A DNA stretch of 60,000 nt from Antedon mediterranea. Its lineage: Eukaryota; Echinodermata; Crinoidea; Comatulida; Antedonidae. The notes below the pieces were generated by a model. It did not search any database. It was not told the DNA's origin and saw only the letters and a list, made by a program, of their open reading frames with translations. Position 1 is the stretch's first letter, and each line of letters opens with the position of its first letter. The stretch spans positions 16,307,201 through 16,367,200 of the forward strand of contig NC_092670.1 in assembly GCF_964355755.1 (NCBI RefSeq), read 5' to 3'. A program made the position numbers and the translations under genes. This document shows positions 15,201-23,520 of the stretch, piece by piece.

Positions 15201-18200
15201 CATTTCTCGCAAGAAAAAAAGCGAATGTCCATTATTTTTGTGGTAATTATGTAAAAATATATCAAATGAATATTTTTAAAGTGTCCCTAAAAAAATATAC
15301 TCATTAATTAAAGAGTAATCACTTAATTAATACATTCGTCACTTCGTGTGAAGATTATTTACCGCGTATCGCGTAACTAAGCGATATTCGACGCATATTC
15401 GTCACTTCGTGTGAACAAGAATCTTACGCAATGACTATGAAATATGCGGTATTCGCCGTGATTGCGTGGTAATGAATAGGCAGTCCCACCAGGGAAGAGT
15501 TAACTCTTCCCTGGTCCCACGTAAACATCTTAGATAGGGCCCTAATGATAATAATATAAAGTAAACAAATTATTCTGTTAAAATTGCAAAAGAACAATCA
15601 CAAATCAGTTGCAAAATATAATTTATAGTAGCCACAAACATCATTTTAGCTATTGTAAATAATGGAAAAACGGAAACATGGTTCATTTAATTAAATTTAA
15701 TTATTAATTTATACATTATTTGATCTCTACATAAGGCAAGGCAATGTTAGATAGTTAGAATAAACGTTTTTAATTCAATATTCCCTTAGTAGGCCCAACG
15801 GGAACAGTTAAAAAATTATTTAGACAGTCCATTGTACAATATGACTTTTTCAGCATATTAGGCCTACAATCATTTAGCCATTTATGGCCAATATAGTATT
15901 TATTAAATAACATTAAATGTGTTATTTGCCTTTTCTAATATCCGTATTAAAAGGCTAATTTAAATTATTTACTAATTTAATGTGATACCGTAGCAATGTG
16001 GTCTTATTGTAGGCATATCACAGGATAATGTGCAGACTACCCTATATAGTATACGATAGTATTTAGTATAGCCATGCCCCCAAAGATATTTGGTGACTCA
16101 CTGATTATAATAATTATACTGTAACTAGGCCTATCTAATTTAAAAAGCAAAAACAAAAAATATAAATACTCTAACATCAAAATGTATGAATTGTTTAATA
16201 AAAATGTGTATACAGAAATGAAAGTTATTATCCTTAGTAGCATTACCAATTAACAATAGAGGTGAAATTTGATGTTTCTTTTTAATAATCAGGTTATTTA
16301 TTCTCTAAAAAATTAAATATTTCAAAATACTTAAGACTATAACATTGATGTAGGCCTAATCGTTACCGTACCGTTTCGGGTATGTGTTGTCAGTGCCATA
16401 ATTTTAATGTAATGTTTTGCTAGTGCTCGAGTGAACATACGAAAGATCAAACATCGAAACGTTGCATTACATTTCCTGAAATAAATGATTTATCAATAAC
16501 CACAAAAATCAGTTTTTACTGGGTAAAATACTGTTCAATATTCTTTAATCTATGCTCAATCTAACTTCGCGGGACTGAAAATTGGCCATCAAATAATGGA
16601 ATGTTCCAGATATGCAATAAACCAATCAGATCACATGCAATTAGTGACGAATTGCATATTCGCCGTTTATTCAGGCGCGTAAACAGTGTGCGTGATGCGC
16701 GTTTTACTCACACGAAGTGACGAATCGATATTCGACGCTTCGTGTGACGAATGATTATAATATCACAATATATTCGCCAAATTATAATTTAAATAATTAA
16801 TTATTGAAATAAGATACGCAGTTGATATTTGCATCAGTTGTTCTTTAGAATAAATACTTTCGAAATATACAAAAAAAAATTTCGCGCCAAAATGACGATT
16901 CGCCGGTTCGTGTGACGAGTGACGATTTAAAAGATCCTGTATAAATTGTTAAATAAATTCAGATGGCGTTCTCTTGTTGATGAAGATGTATCTTTTCTGG
17001 TAATTGCTATTCTACACCGACAACGTATCTTAATATTAAATTGAAAATGATTGACTCTAAAAGTAAATAATTTGCAAAACTTGTATGTGCACTGTCTATT
17101 GGAATTTATCAACTAATATTAGGATGATTAACATCAACCTATATCTTGGTACTCATTTGTAAGGGATTATGTCAAATTATTGCACTGCAGTTACTATACC
17201 TATTTGCTGCAATTTATTAACTTAACTTGTTTATATACAGGAGTCAGTCACTGCAATATACATTGTGTATTATTATAATAAATCCCAAAAAAATAAAAAC
17301 AGGTTTAAAGAGTAAATAAAATGTATTTACTGCAGTAATAAGTGCAGTAGCATAATTTTGACATGGTCTCAGCGTAAAGTAAATCCTTTTTTGTAACTTC
17401 AAGACTCTCTGCAAGATTTGAACCAGTCCGTTGAGATTCAAAAACAAACCAAAAACTTTCTCATTCATTATTCCACTCATAATTTCAATCAATAAAAATG
17501 TTTTATATAATGTATTAAATGTGTAAATATTGATACATTTATTTTAATTTGTTGTAGAATGGTGCAATGAATACAGAAATGAACGACCTGATGTTGACCT
17601 TTTGCAGAAGGAGATTGATGAATTTATGTTGGCGTATGACAAAGATAATAAGAAGGTAGTTTGATTCACACTCTGAATTTAATTCAAAATAAATCTTGAA
17701 ATTAAAAAAAGTGCGCTGGAAAAATAAACAGGTTGGATTTAACATGCTTAGAAAAAAAGTTTTCACAATAATCTAAGCAAAATATGTTTACATATTTGCA
17801 TTTTAAATTTATTCTTTAAAGATATATTTTTTATTGAATACATGCCATTTTAATGTCACATAATAGTTATTCACTCACACAGAAACTGGATCTAAAAAAA
17901 AATTATTTTCCTGTAAAAAATTTGATTTAAAGCAAAAAATAATTACATTGAACGTTTCTTTTGTCTTTTTATAGTGAAATAATTATTTTTATTTAATTTT
18001 TTAGTTTTTTTTACAGAAGTGACTCACTTGATTAAAACTGTACAATGGCCTATTTGAAGTCTGATTTTATTAATCTTCATTTTTCATGTTTTGGGGGACA
18101 ATACATCTTTAAGGTTCAGTTTTTCACTTAAGCTCTGCATACCTATCTTGACTTAAGCAAAAAATAACTAGCAACACAGTTCATGACAAATTTCTTTAGC

Positions 18201-21200
18201 GAGAATTTAATACCTGACTTTGTCGTAAACACTTTATTGATTGTTTTATCCAGTTGGTCACAAAAAAAACATCTCCTAAAAGAATTTCTTTCATAATTTA
18301 TTTATTGAATTAATAGAACTATTCAAAATACTTTTATTACCAAACAATTAATAATTTAAAGTAGAAGTAAATTTCTACTCTCTTGTGAATTTCAAATATA
18401 AATTACAAAACTCCCATTTTTATCATTTATTGATTGCATTTACATTTTATGAATAATATATAATGACATTTCATCAAATAAACATAATAATTTTATTACC
18501 TATAAATTGTTGTAAAGAACAAATCTTTCTGCATAAGCTGTTGAAGCAGGTTGTTAAGCTTAGAGTCCTCAATTTATTGCACAAATGAAGCGTCCTATAT
18601 CAAAAAGTCGTAACTCAAAAAATTACAAATTGTCCTCGACATATTATTTTTAAATGATGTGACAGGTATTTTGTACGTGTCTTTAATTCAAAATACAACA
18701 TTTTTACACTATTGCGGTACCATACTTAAACAATAACAATTCTTATATATCAACGTTTGGCATAACATAAGTAAAACTGTCCAAGGTAATAAATAATCAC
18801 ATCTGTATCCTTGACTTCTCCCTTCATTCCTATCACCCTGTCGCACTTTTTAATTTGGGTTGGGGCTACTTGCAATCATTCTCATTACTTGCTTTCAAGT
18901 TTGTATTTGGTCTACAACTGGTGGACTGTAAGTTCACACTAAAATGGTCAATTTATGTTTTGTTACATACTGTATGTAGTTTAATTAGCTTAGATTCCGA
19001 TTAAATGTATAACATTGACCATTCACATTACAGATAAGCCAACTCAAAGCCGACAGATCTCATCTTTAATATGTAAAGGACGTACTCTCTGGTTCTTGAC
19101 ACAATGTTTTCTTTGCTTCCAATTCCTTCCTAAGCAGATATTCACACTTAATGATTGTTTACATGTTTTACCATTATTAGTATGATTGTCAATTCCCATC
19201 TGCTAATTTCTACTTAATACTTTGTTTTGTCATTAATGAAACACGTTTCAAATTTCTTAATGTTTATGGAAGTAAAAAAATACAACTTTGACAGAGTGAG
19301 TGACGTAAGTGTTTCTAAATCTCTGTCTACACTATCAAACTAGTTTAACAAAAATGTGTGATTTGCCCAAATATGGTAGTGATATGACGTCATCATGCCC
19401 ATATGGAAACGTCACTTTTTTTTGTCACATAAAGTGTAAATAGTGTAGATATATACAATAGTTAATATAGTGTTCATACTACTACAATAATATTGGTGGT
19501 TTTCTTAAAGATGTTAAAATTATTATTGTTTATAAATGCAGAAAGAAGAAAAAAGGAAAAAATCTGAAGAAGAACCTGATGACGAGGGATGGATAACCGT
19601 TTCAAGAAAAGGACCAAAACCTGGAGTTGCCAGAACCGAGAAAAATCAAACCCGCACATTAATAAAAGAGTCGCAGAAACGTAAACGGAAAGAACTTAGC
19701 AATTTTTATACCTTTCAAATGCGAGAAACAAAACGTGAACGTAAGTTTTGGTGTGAAAAAAATTATCATTTTTTTTGTATTCAATTTTTCGCCCAACATG
19801 TAAAATATATAAGCTTAGCAACAGAAAGTGGAAATATATATATATATATATATATATATAACAACAAATATCTAAATAACAAATCTTTTGGAATCAACTA
19901 TGTAAAAGATAAACAGTACATGGGTGAGATGGTGAACATTTTCAAGATTGAAATTCTGAATCTTTTTCTTGATACTTACAGATAAGCCTTATTAACACAC
20001 TAAAAGACAAGGATTTATCTTGTTGACAGTCATTCCATTTTCACTTTTTTCTTTCTTTTTATCATTGTCACGGCATGGGCAATGTCCTTTCATTACATGC
20101 TTCTAAGGCAATTCAAGCGATTAAATTTTAAATTGTCAAATATTCGGGCGTATTGTTTAATAGCATTTTAACAGATTACATGTTGCGTTGATGATGACGG
20201 AGAGTTGTCATTATTGATTCCGAAGTCTGTCACATGACTAATGGCACTTGTGTTAGTATGATTGATGTTGATGGTTAATATGTAACATTGAGGGCGCTGT
20301 TTTGTATACTCTAATGAACAGTATGGTTTAAGCAGAAAATGTGGTAAAATAATTTCCGTTTAATGAATACTAAATATCATAGTGATTACTGCAGTAATTA
20401 GTACTAATATTCTAGAATGATTACTTTTTCCCATTCTGTAATTGGTCATGTGCTTTCTGATATTTAATTGTCAACGTGTAATGAATCAACTTAGAATGAA
20501 AACTGGAATGATCAAGTTGTTTTGAAAATCAGAAGTACAGGCCTGTAGCGACAATAAGGATGGTAGAATTAGATACATTACAGACATTTTACCAGCGGTA
20601 ATACAGTGCAATTAAATGCTATATTTTGATTCTTATGTATAATTAAACTTTATTGAATGTGAGATGATGCTCTTAGTAAAGTCATTAAGCTATTTCTAAA
20701 ATTACTTATGTAGGCATTAAGCGACAAGAATAATTTAAAAGCATTTAGTTGTCATTAGTACAATGATGAATATGGATAGAATTTTCATTTTAGTTATTTT
20801 AGTGCATTGTTTTACAGTGTTGACATCTAATGAGAAATGTTTGTTATTGGGACAAACCCTAATTTAAATCATTTAGTTGTCCTTAGTACAATGATGAATA
20901 TGGATAGAATTTGTAGGATTTTCATTTTTTTTGTTTTTGTTATTTTAGTGTATTTTACAGTGTAGACATCTAATGAAAAATGTTTGTTATTGAAACAAAC
21001 CCTTGTACTCGTTAGAAAGCATATTCATATTCAACAAAACTTCTTTAACCCATAAAGGCCAATTTACACAGACAAGCACTGCAGTAATATAACAATAAGC
21101 GTGAAACCGCATGCTTGTCCCACATTGAATCTGTATCTATCTTGAGCTGATTTTCAATCAATCGCCCGTCCTCTCCATGTTTTGTTTAAATAGTCATAAA

Positions 21201-22307
21201 GACTATGTGAACTGTGTATTATTGGCCTTAACAGTCTAAATATTTTTACTTATTATTATTTTTATTTCTACTATCGTTGCTGCATTACTTATTGTTTTTG
21301 AGTAGTTAAATCAGAATGTTTTTCTTTAGCCCACCCATATTAGACCAAACCAAACCTGTTGTTGATTTAAGAATAGTTAAGTACAGTAGGCTGGAGTATG
21401 CCAAGTGCGTTAATAGCGAATCACGTACAATATGTTTCATCTTCCACTTGATGTAAATTTAGACTACTTTTACTAGGCTGGATCCAAGTGGATGTAACAA
21501 CATTTTGTATAAAATCTGCTGAGTTTACGTGAACGATCATGCAGTTAAGATTTGTGCAATTAAAAACCACCATTAATTATATTACCATTAAAAATATGAG
21601 AGGAAGTGATGTCTCAACACTCCTGCTCACCATATGTAATGTCCAGAATGTTTTATTGTCAGCTAAAAGAAATAGGTATTGATGACCTAAAAGCAGCATT
21701 CTTGAGGAAAATTAGGTTTAAAAGTAGTTGGAAGTTTTGTGCTATTGTGATTCTAAATGACTTACTGTAAATGTTCGTAAAAAAACTATTCTAATGTCTA
21801 GGTTTTCACCTAGGATATAAAGATATACAATTACTACTACTATACTCAAATATGGTAATGATATACCAAATACGGTAGTGATTTTGTTGTCACATAAAGT
21901 GTGGAGTGTAGACAGAGCTTTATACATAATCTTTGTTTAATATACTGTAGGTCTAGACTAAAAGTTGAGTGATCACTTAAAGAACATAAATCATATGCTT
22001 ACATGAAAAGCACTTTCTAAATTAAATTTTAGAATTTGTTTATGAAGTACATTGTCAATGAAATGTACTCCAAATGAGTGCCGAATAGCGCCCTCTAAAT
22101 AGGAAACCATACTGAAAGCACTCCATTCAAATGTTCCTATCTATTTTTTTAAATTAAAATAATTTATTTTGGTCATTCTTCTTTTTACATTCTAAATCTT
22201 TCCTATTTTGATTTCTCACAGATATTGCTGAACTTCGAAAGAAATTTGAAGAGGACAAGCGAAAGATTGCAGAAATGAAAGTTGCACGAAAATTTAAACC
22301 GTATTAA
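204..22307 (+). CDS. RRP7A: RRP7A, ribosomal RNA-processing protein 7 homolog A (5'-partial, 5 exons)
   Basis: Exons read from splice sites and frame: 204-335, 8931-9054, 17558-17655, 19542-19740, 22222-22307 (TAA at 22305). They join in phase to 212 residues; family members are about 280, so the first exons (start codon, early RRM) lie left of the window. Seen: the RRM second half, with a helix like ECLERLFGCYGEIEDI and the strand GFHVAYVTYED; a KWCNEYRNERPDVDLL segment matching the KWISDYADSVPD region of human RRP7A; the acidic DDEGWITVSRKG motif; and the Rrp7 C-terminal helix KELSNFYTFQMRE...LRKKFEEDKRKIAEM, ending in the family signature RKFKPY-stop. Known for the family: a nucleolar RNA-binding factor of the UTP-C/CURI module, needed for 18S rRNA maturation in the small-subunit processome. 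No frameshift or stop interrupts the exons, so I take the gene as functional. Identification is firm; the donor at 335 (GTTAGA) is the weakest boundary. Confidence 0.93.
430..707. mobile_element. MITE with AAGATGTATTGTCCCC terminal inverted repeats
   Basis: Left end AAGATGTATTGTCCCCC (from about 434), right end GGGGACAATACATCTT (to about 704): 16-bp inverted repeats around about 240 bp of AT-rich DNA with no open frame. A second copy in opposite orientation sits at 17814-18113. The two share internal sequence such as TGTGACATTAAAATGGCAT, confirming a dispersed family. Confidence 0.75.
1607..1643. repeat. Short imperfect palindrome
   Basis: CTAGAGGGTG ... CACACTCTAG flanks an inner GTGCG/CGCAC stem. 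It is GC-rich against very AT-rich surroundings. Could be a protein site or the remnant end of an element; no further evidence. Confidence 0.35.
2291..2392. mobile_element. Harbinger/Tourist-like MITE, truncated copy
   Basis: Core CCCATATATGGACATGATGA followed by TGTCATATCACTACCATATT, as in the intact copies (for example 41460-41600). Both terminal CTCTGTCTACACTATCAAAC repeats are missing. Confidence 0.6.
2960..3185. repeat. Tandem repeat, 20-bp unit TTGATATCAATTGTACTTTC
   Basis: Three near-perfect 20-bp units at about 2990-3050 decay rightward into TTGATATATCAATTATATAC-type variants. The palindromic GATATC core recurs. Probably a slippage-derived intronic minisatellite. Confidence 0.75.
5240..5422. 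mobile_element. MITE with AATCTAACAGGATGCTGA-type ends, copy 1
   Basis: Ends AATCTAACAACAGGATGCTG and GTTAGATTGCCTTG; the interior has TCTGTCGCAGCCA and CACCACACACTGCGGAGAA. The same block recurs at 45162-45322, and the ends recur at 43858-43995, both inside SMG1 introns. Confidence 0.7.
7981..8100. mobile_element. Harbinger/Tourist-like MITE
   Basis: Left end TAAAGCTCTGTCTACACTAT intact, typical core, right end decayed after TTTTGTCAACCTAGT. Orientation as at 41460-41600. Confidence 0.7.
9349..9660 (-). mobile_element. tRNA-derived SINE, copy 1
   Basis: Read on the - strand: a B-box-like GGGTTCGAGGCTCAC near the 5' end (9602-9616), a body with CAGATAGGACTATAAACCAT, AACACACAGCCACTGT, and a 3' poly(A) stretch (poly-T on + at about 9349-9360). 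The same head and body occur in direct orientation at 48100-48440. Confidence 0.75.
10403..10516. mobile_element. Harbinger/Tourist-like MITE, short copy
   Basis: GCTCTGTCTACACTATCAAA at the left and GTAGACAGAGCTC at the right. The right half is shortened by an internal deletion after GGGCACATCACACTAG. Confidence 0.75.
13355..13467. repeat. Hairpin-forming inverted repeat (MITE-like)
   Basis: TAAAGTTAGGTTTGCGATAC and CTTTCCAAAAG at the left answer CTTTTGGAAA and GTACATCAAACCTAACTTTA at the right. Two arms of about 38 bp surround a loop of about 37 bp. It could be a tiny MITE or a folded transcript; only one copy is seen here. Confidence 0.6.
14155..14500. repeat. Tandem repeat, 21-22-bp unit CAGCCCCTAGATAGTATCAAT
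   Basis: About 14 units. The left part reads CAGCCCCTAGATAGTATCAAT; the right part drifts to CAGCCCCTGGATAAGGTTATAT, giving two subfamilies in one array. Unit lengths 21 and 22 mean it is not coding. Confidence 0.85.
15117..16924. mobile_element. Non-autonomous DNA transposon, 1.8 kb, with perfect 27-bp terminal inverted repeats
   Basis: The left end CGTCACTCGTCACACGAACC(GGCGAAT) and the right end ATTCGCCGGTTCGTGTGACG(AGTGACG) are exact reverse complements over 27 bp. Both flanks carry ATTT, a candidate 4-bp target duplication. Sub-terminal copies of TTCGTCACTTCGTGTGA occur at about 15334 and 15400, with inverse copies at about 16708 and 16736. No transposase-like frame is inside. The interior includes the palindrome at 15488-15513. 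Superfamily not assigned. Confidence 0.85.
15488..15513. repeat. Perfect 26-bp palindrome inside the 1.8-kb transposon
   Basis: CCAGGGAAGAGTT followed directly by AACTCTTCCCTGG, with no mismatch. May be the joined ends of a second, nested element or a binding site. Confidence 0.8.
17814..18113. mobile_element. MITE, second copy of the AAGATGTATTGTCCCC family
   Basis: Inverted relative to the copy at 430-707. The right end GGGGGACAATACATCTTTAA is well kept; the left end (AAAGATATATTTTTTATTG) has decayed. The internal GCCATTTTAATGTCACATAA is the reverse complement of the same segment in the first copy. Confidence 0.7.
19320..19451. mobile_element. Harbinger/Tourist-like MITE
   Basis: CTCTGTCTACACTATCAAAC at the left, ATAGTGTAGAT at the right, core in opposite orientation to 10403-10516 (AAATATGGTAGTGATATGAC). 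Confidence 0.7.
19833..19861. repeat. (TA)n microsatellite
   Basis: About 14 uninterrupted TA dinucleotides in the last RRP7A intron, just after the exon ending at 19740. Confidence 0.9.
20741..21003. repeat. Tandem duplication, two copies of about 130 bp
   Basis: Both copies hold ACAATGATGAATATGGATAG, ACATCTAATGA(G/A)AAATGTTT and GTTATTG..ACAAACCCT in the same order. The second has a short insertion (TTGTAGGA). The copies diverge by only a few percent apart from the insertion, so the duplication is recent. Confidence 0.75.
21846..21922. mobile_element. Harbinger/Tourist-like MITE, right-half fragment
   Basis: Keeps AAATATGGTAATGATAT and the terminal GTGTAGACAGAGCTTTA; the left half is lost. 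Confidence 0.6.
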
Positions 22308-22351
22308 AAAAGCTTTTTTTACATAATGCTGGTTCAGACCTCAACCACAAT

Positions 22352-22476
22352 CAGTGGTGTAATGGCTATGAGCACTCACTGGCTAAGCCCAGGGGCCCTG
22401 GAGCTTTTGGAGAAAAAAACAGACATTAAAATATGTTCCTAAACCAGAGGCCTTAGGCCTCAGTGTTACGCCACTG
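22352..22476. mobile_element. Non-autonomous hAT element with exact 8-bp target duplication
   Basis: Terminal CAGTGGTGTAA ... TTACGCCACTG. The 8 bases on each side are identical (ACCACAAT). An 8-bp duplication and CAGTGG ends are hAT hallmarks. It lies 45 bp after the RRP7A stop codon, so within the likely 3' UTR. A longer sister is at 57837-58012. Confidence 0.88.
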
Positions 22477-22582
22477 ACCACAATATGAATGTATATGTTC
22501 AGACAATTCATACATATGTATGTATACATTATGGCTCATTTACATTCTAGTAAAAAAAATAATTGTTTAATTGAAAAATAGC

Positions 22583-22588
22583 AATAAA
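22583..22588 (+). promoter_or_regulatory. Candidate RRP7A polyadenylation signal
   Basis: AATAAA about 280 bp downstream of the RRP7A stop. It is the first canonical hexamer after the coding end that I can see; the cleavage site is unknown. Confidence 0.45.
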
Positions 22589-22625
22589 TATGGAATTTAA
22601 TTATTATATAATACTGCTACCTGTC

Positions 22626-22905
22626 AAAAAATAAAAGGGTCAAAATACTATTATTATGCAGTAATATTGCCAGATATGCACATATATTGCGTTATCATCA
22701 TCTTATAAAGTTATTGGTGTTTTTTGAAAATGTCCTTGTACTATAAGTACAAGGATTTGTTCAAATATGGCCAAAATATCGACTTTTTAAAAATGAATAA
22801 TTATGCAATAAAATTGCCACATATGCACATATATTGCATTATCATCATCCTATAGAGTCATAGTAACTAGTTATGTCAACAATTTGTCATTTTTCGAAAA
22901 TTTCT
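22626..22905. repeat. Diverged outlying copies of the palindromic satellite
   Basis: TGTCAAAAAATAAAAGGGTC, the palindrome CCTTGTACTATAAGTACAAGG (22734-22754), and two copies of TTATGCA(G/A)TAATATTGCCA(G/C)ATATGCACATATATTGC. These echo module B on the other side of the retroelement remnant, as if that remnant had landed inside the satellite. Confidence 0.6.
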
Positions 22906-22908
22906 CAA

Positions 22909-23480
22909 TATGGACACCCCTCGAAAGGAAAATGGAATAGTCCAGGCGCCGTAGCGGGCCGTACAAACGTCTCTCACGCATGACATCGTCCTCATATTCC
23001 GAGATCCACGTGATCACGGCGAGGGGAGGCGGGAGGGATTGCTATACAGGTAGTTATCTCACTCATAGACTACCAACACCACTGTTGGTTTGTGTAGTCT
23101 ATTTCGTGAGACCCCTACCTGTATAGACTCTACATATGCCAGAGTAGCACCGGCATCAGGCTAGGAGGAGGGCGTGATTGTGACTAAAACCAAACTTACC
23201 CTACTTAGGAGGCCGACAAATTGCAGACGCTACGTTCGCCTGGGACGAGACAACGCCCTGAAGGTAGCACGATGAAAAAGTGGTCTGAGCTCTCCACCAT
23301 GCCGCCGCTAAAATATCCGAAACGAGCACACCCCGAAATAATGCCCACGAAGCCACTGAGCTGGCGGCGGCAAGCGTGAAAATGCATACGCTGACTTGAT
23401 GGCGGAAACGACCCAACGGGCTATCGTTCGTATCCTTAGAGGCGGGGCCATGGGGTTTTATTGTCGTCACAAACAGATGT
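22909..23480 (-). mobile_element. 3' remnant of a DIRS-like (tyrosine recombinase) retroelement
   Basis: A GC-rich island in AT-rich DNA. The - strand frame 23201-23470 ends in a stop and reads ...HQVSVCIFTLAAASS, then VASWALFRGVLVSDIL and WWRAQTTFSSCYLQGV. This resembles the C-terminus of DIRS/Ngaro-type tyrosine recombinases (pattern DILAAA.WR...TF...Y). The nucleophile Tyr is present in TFSSCYLQ, but the expected HxxR arginine reads Ser (HQVS). Reverse transcriptase and upstream parts are missing, replaced by satellite. Downstream lie a strong hairpin and a terminal segment that recurs at 52073-52140. Confidence 0.6.
23042..23126. repeat. 85-nt near-perfect hairpin in the retroelement remnant
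   Basis: CTATACAGGTAG (23042) pairs with CTACCTGTATAG (to 23126). TCTCAC..ATAGACTAC then pairs with GTAGTCTAT...GTGAGA, and CCAACA with TGTTGG around the loop CCAC. Probably a 3' structure of the DIRS-like element. Confidence 0.75.
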
Positions 23481-23520
23481 GACGTTCCGTTTCCTAAATG
23501 TTGCGTGCGATTAACGTATA

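Larger units (their letters stand above)
9055..17557 (+). other. RRP7A intron, 8.5 kb
   Basis: Holds a minus-oriented SINE (9349-9660), a Harbinger-like MITE (10403-10516), a run of ten C residues near 11860, a small hairpin element (13355-13467), a 21-22-bp tandem array (14155-14500) and a 1.8-kb transposon with perfect terminal inverted repeats (15117-16924). Two short stretches, 11072-11356 and 12534-12740, are less AT-rich than their surroundings. They may be decayed coding relics, but I cannot name them. Confidence 0.7.
17656..19541 (+). other. RRP7A intron, 1.9 kb
   Basis: Contains an inverted copy of the AAGATGTATTGTCCCC MITE (17814-18113) and a Harbinger-like MITE (19320-19451). Nothing else recognised. 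Confidence 0.65.
19741..22221 (+). other. RRP7A intron, 2.5 kb
   Basis: Contains a (TA)n tract at about 19833-19861, a local duplication of about 130 bp (20741-21003), a fragment of a dispersed repeat shared with 29418-29502 (21088-21206), and a truncated Harbinger-like MITE (21846-21922). The open frame running past the exon at 19742-19985 is intronic read-through: the donor at 19741 is GTAAGT. Confidence 0.65.

Noticed and set aside
19742-19985. C-terminal extension of RRP7A by read-through after 19740
   Set aside because: The exon ends at a GTAAGT donor and the next exon at 22222 restores the conserved C-terminus; the extension contains (TA)n-encoded Tyr/Ile repeats.
23042-23126. let-7-type microRNA gene, because of GGTAG and TATAG words
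   Set aside because: Neither arm contains the let-7 seed and mature sequence (TGAGGTAGTAGG), and the hairpin belongs to a retroelement remnant.
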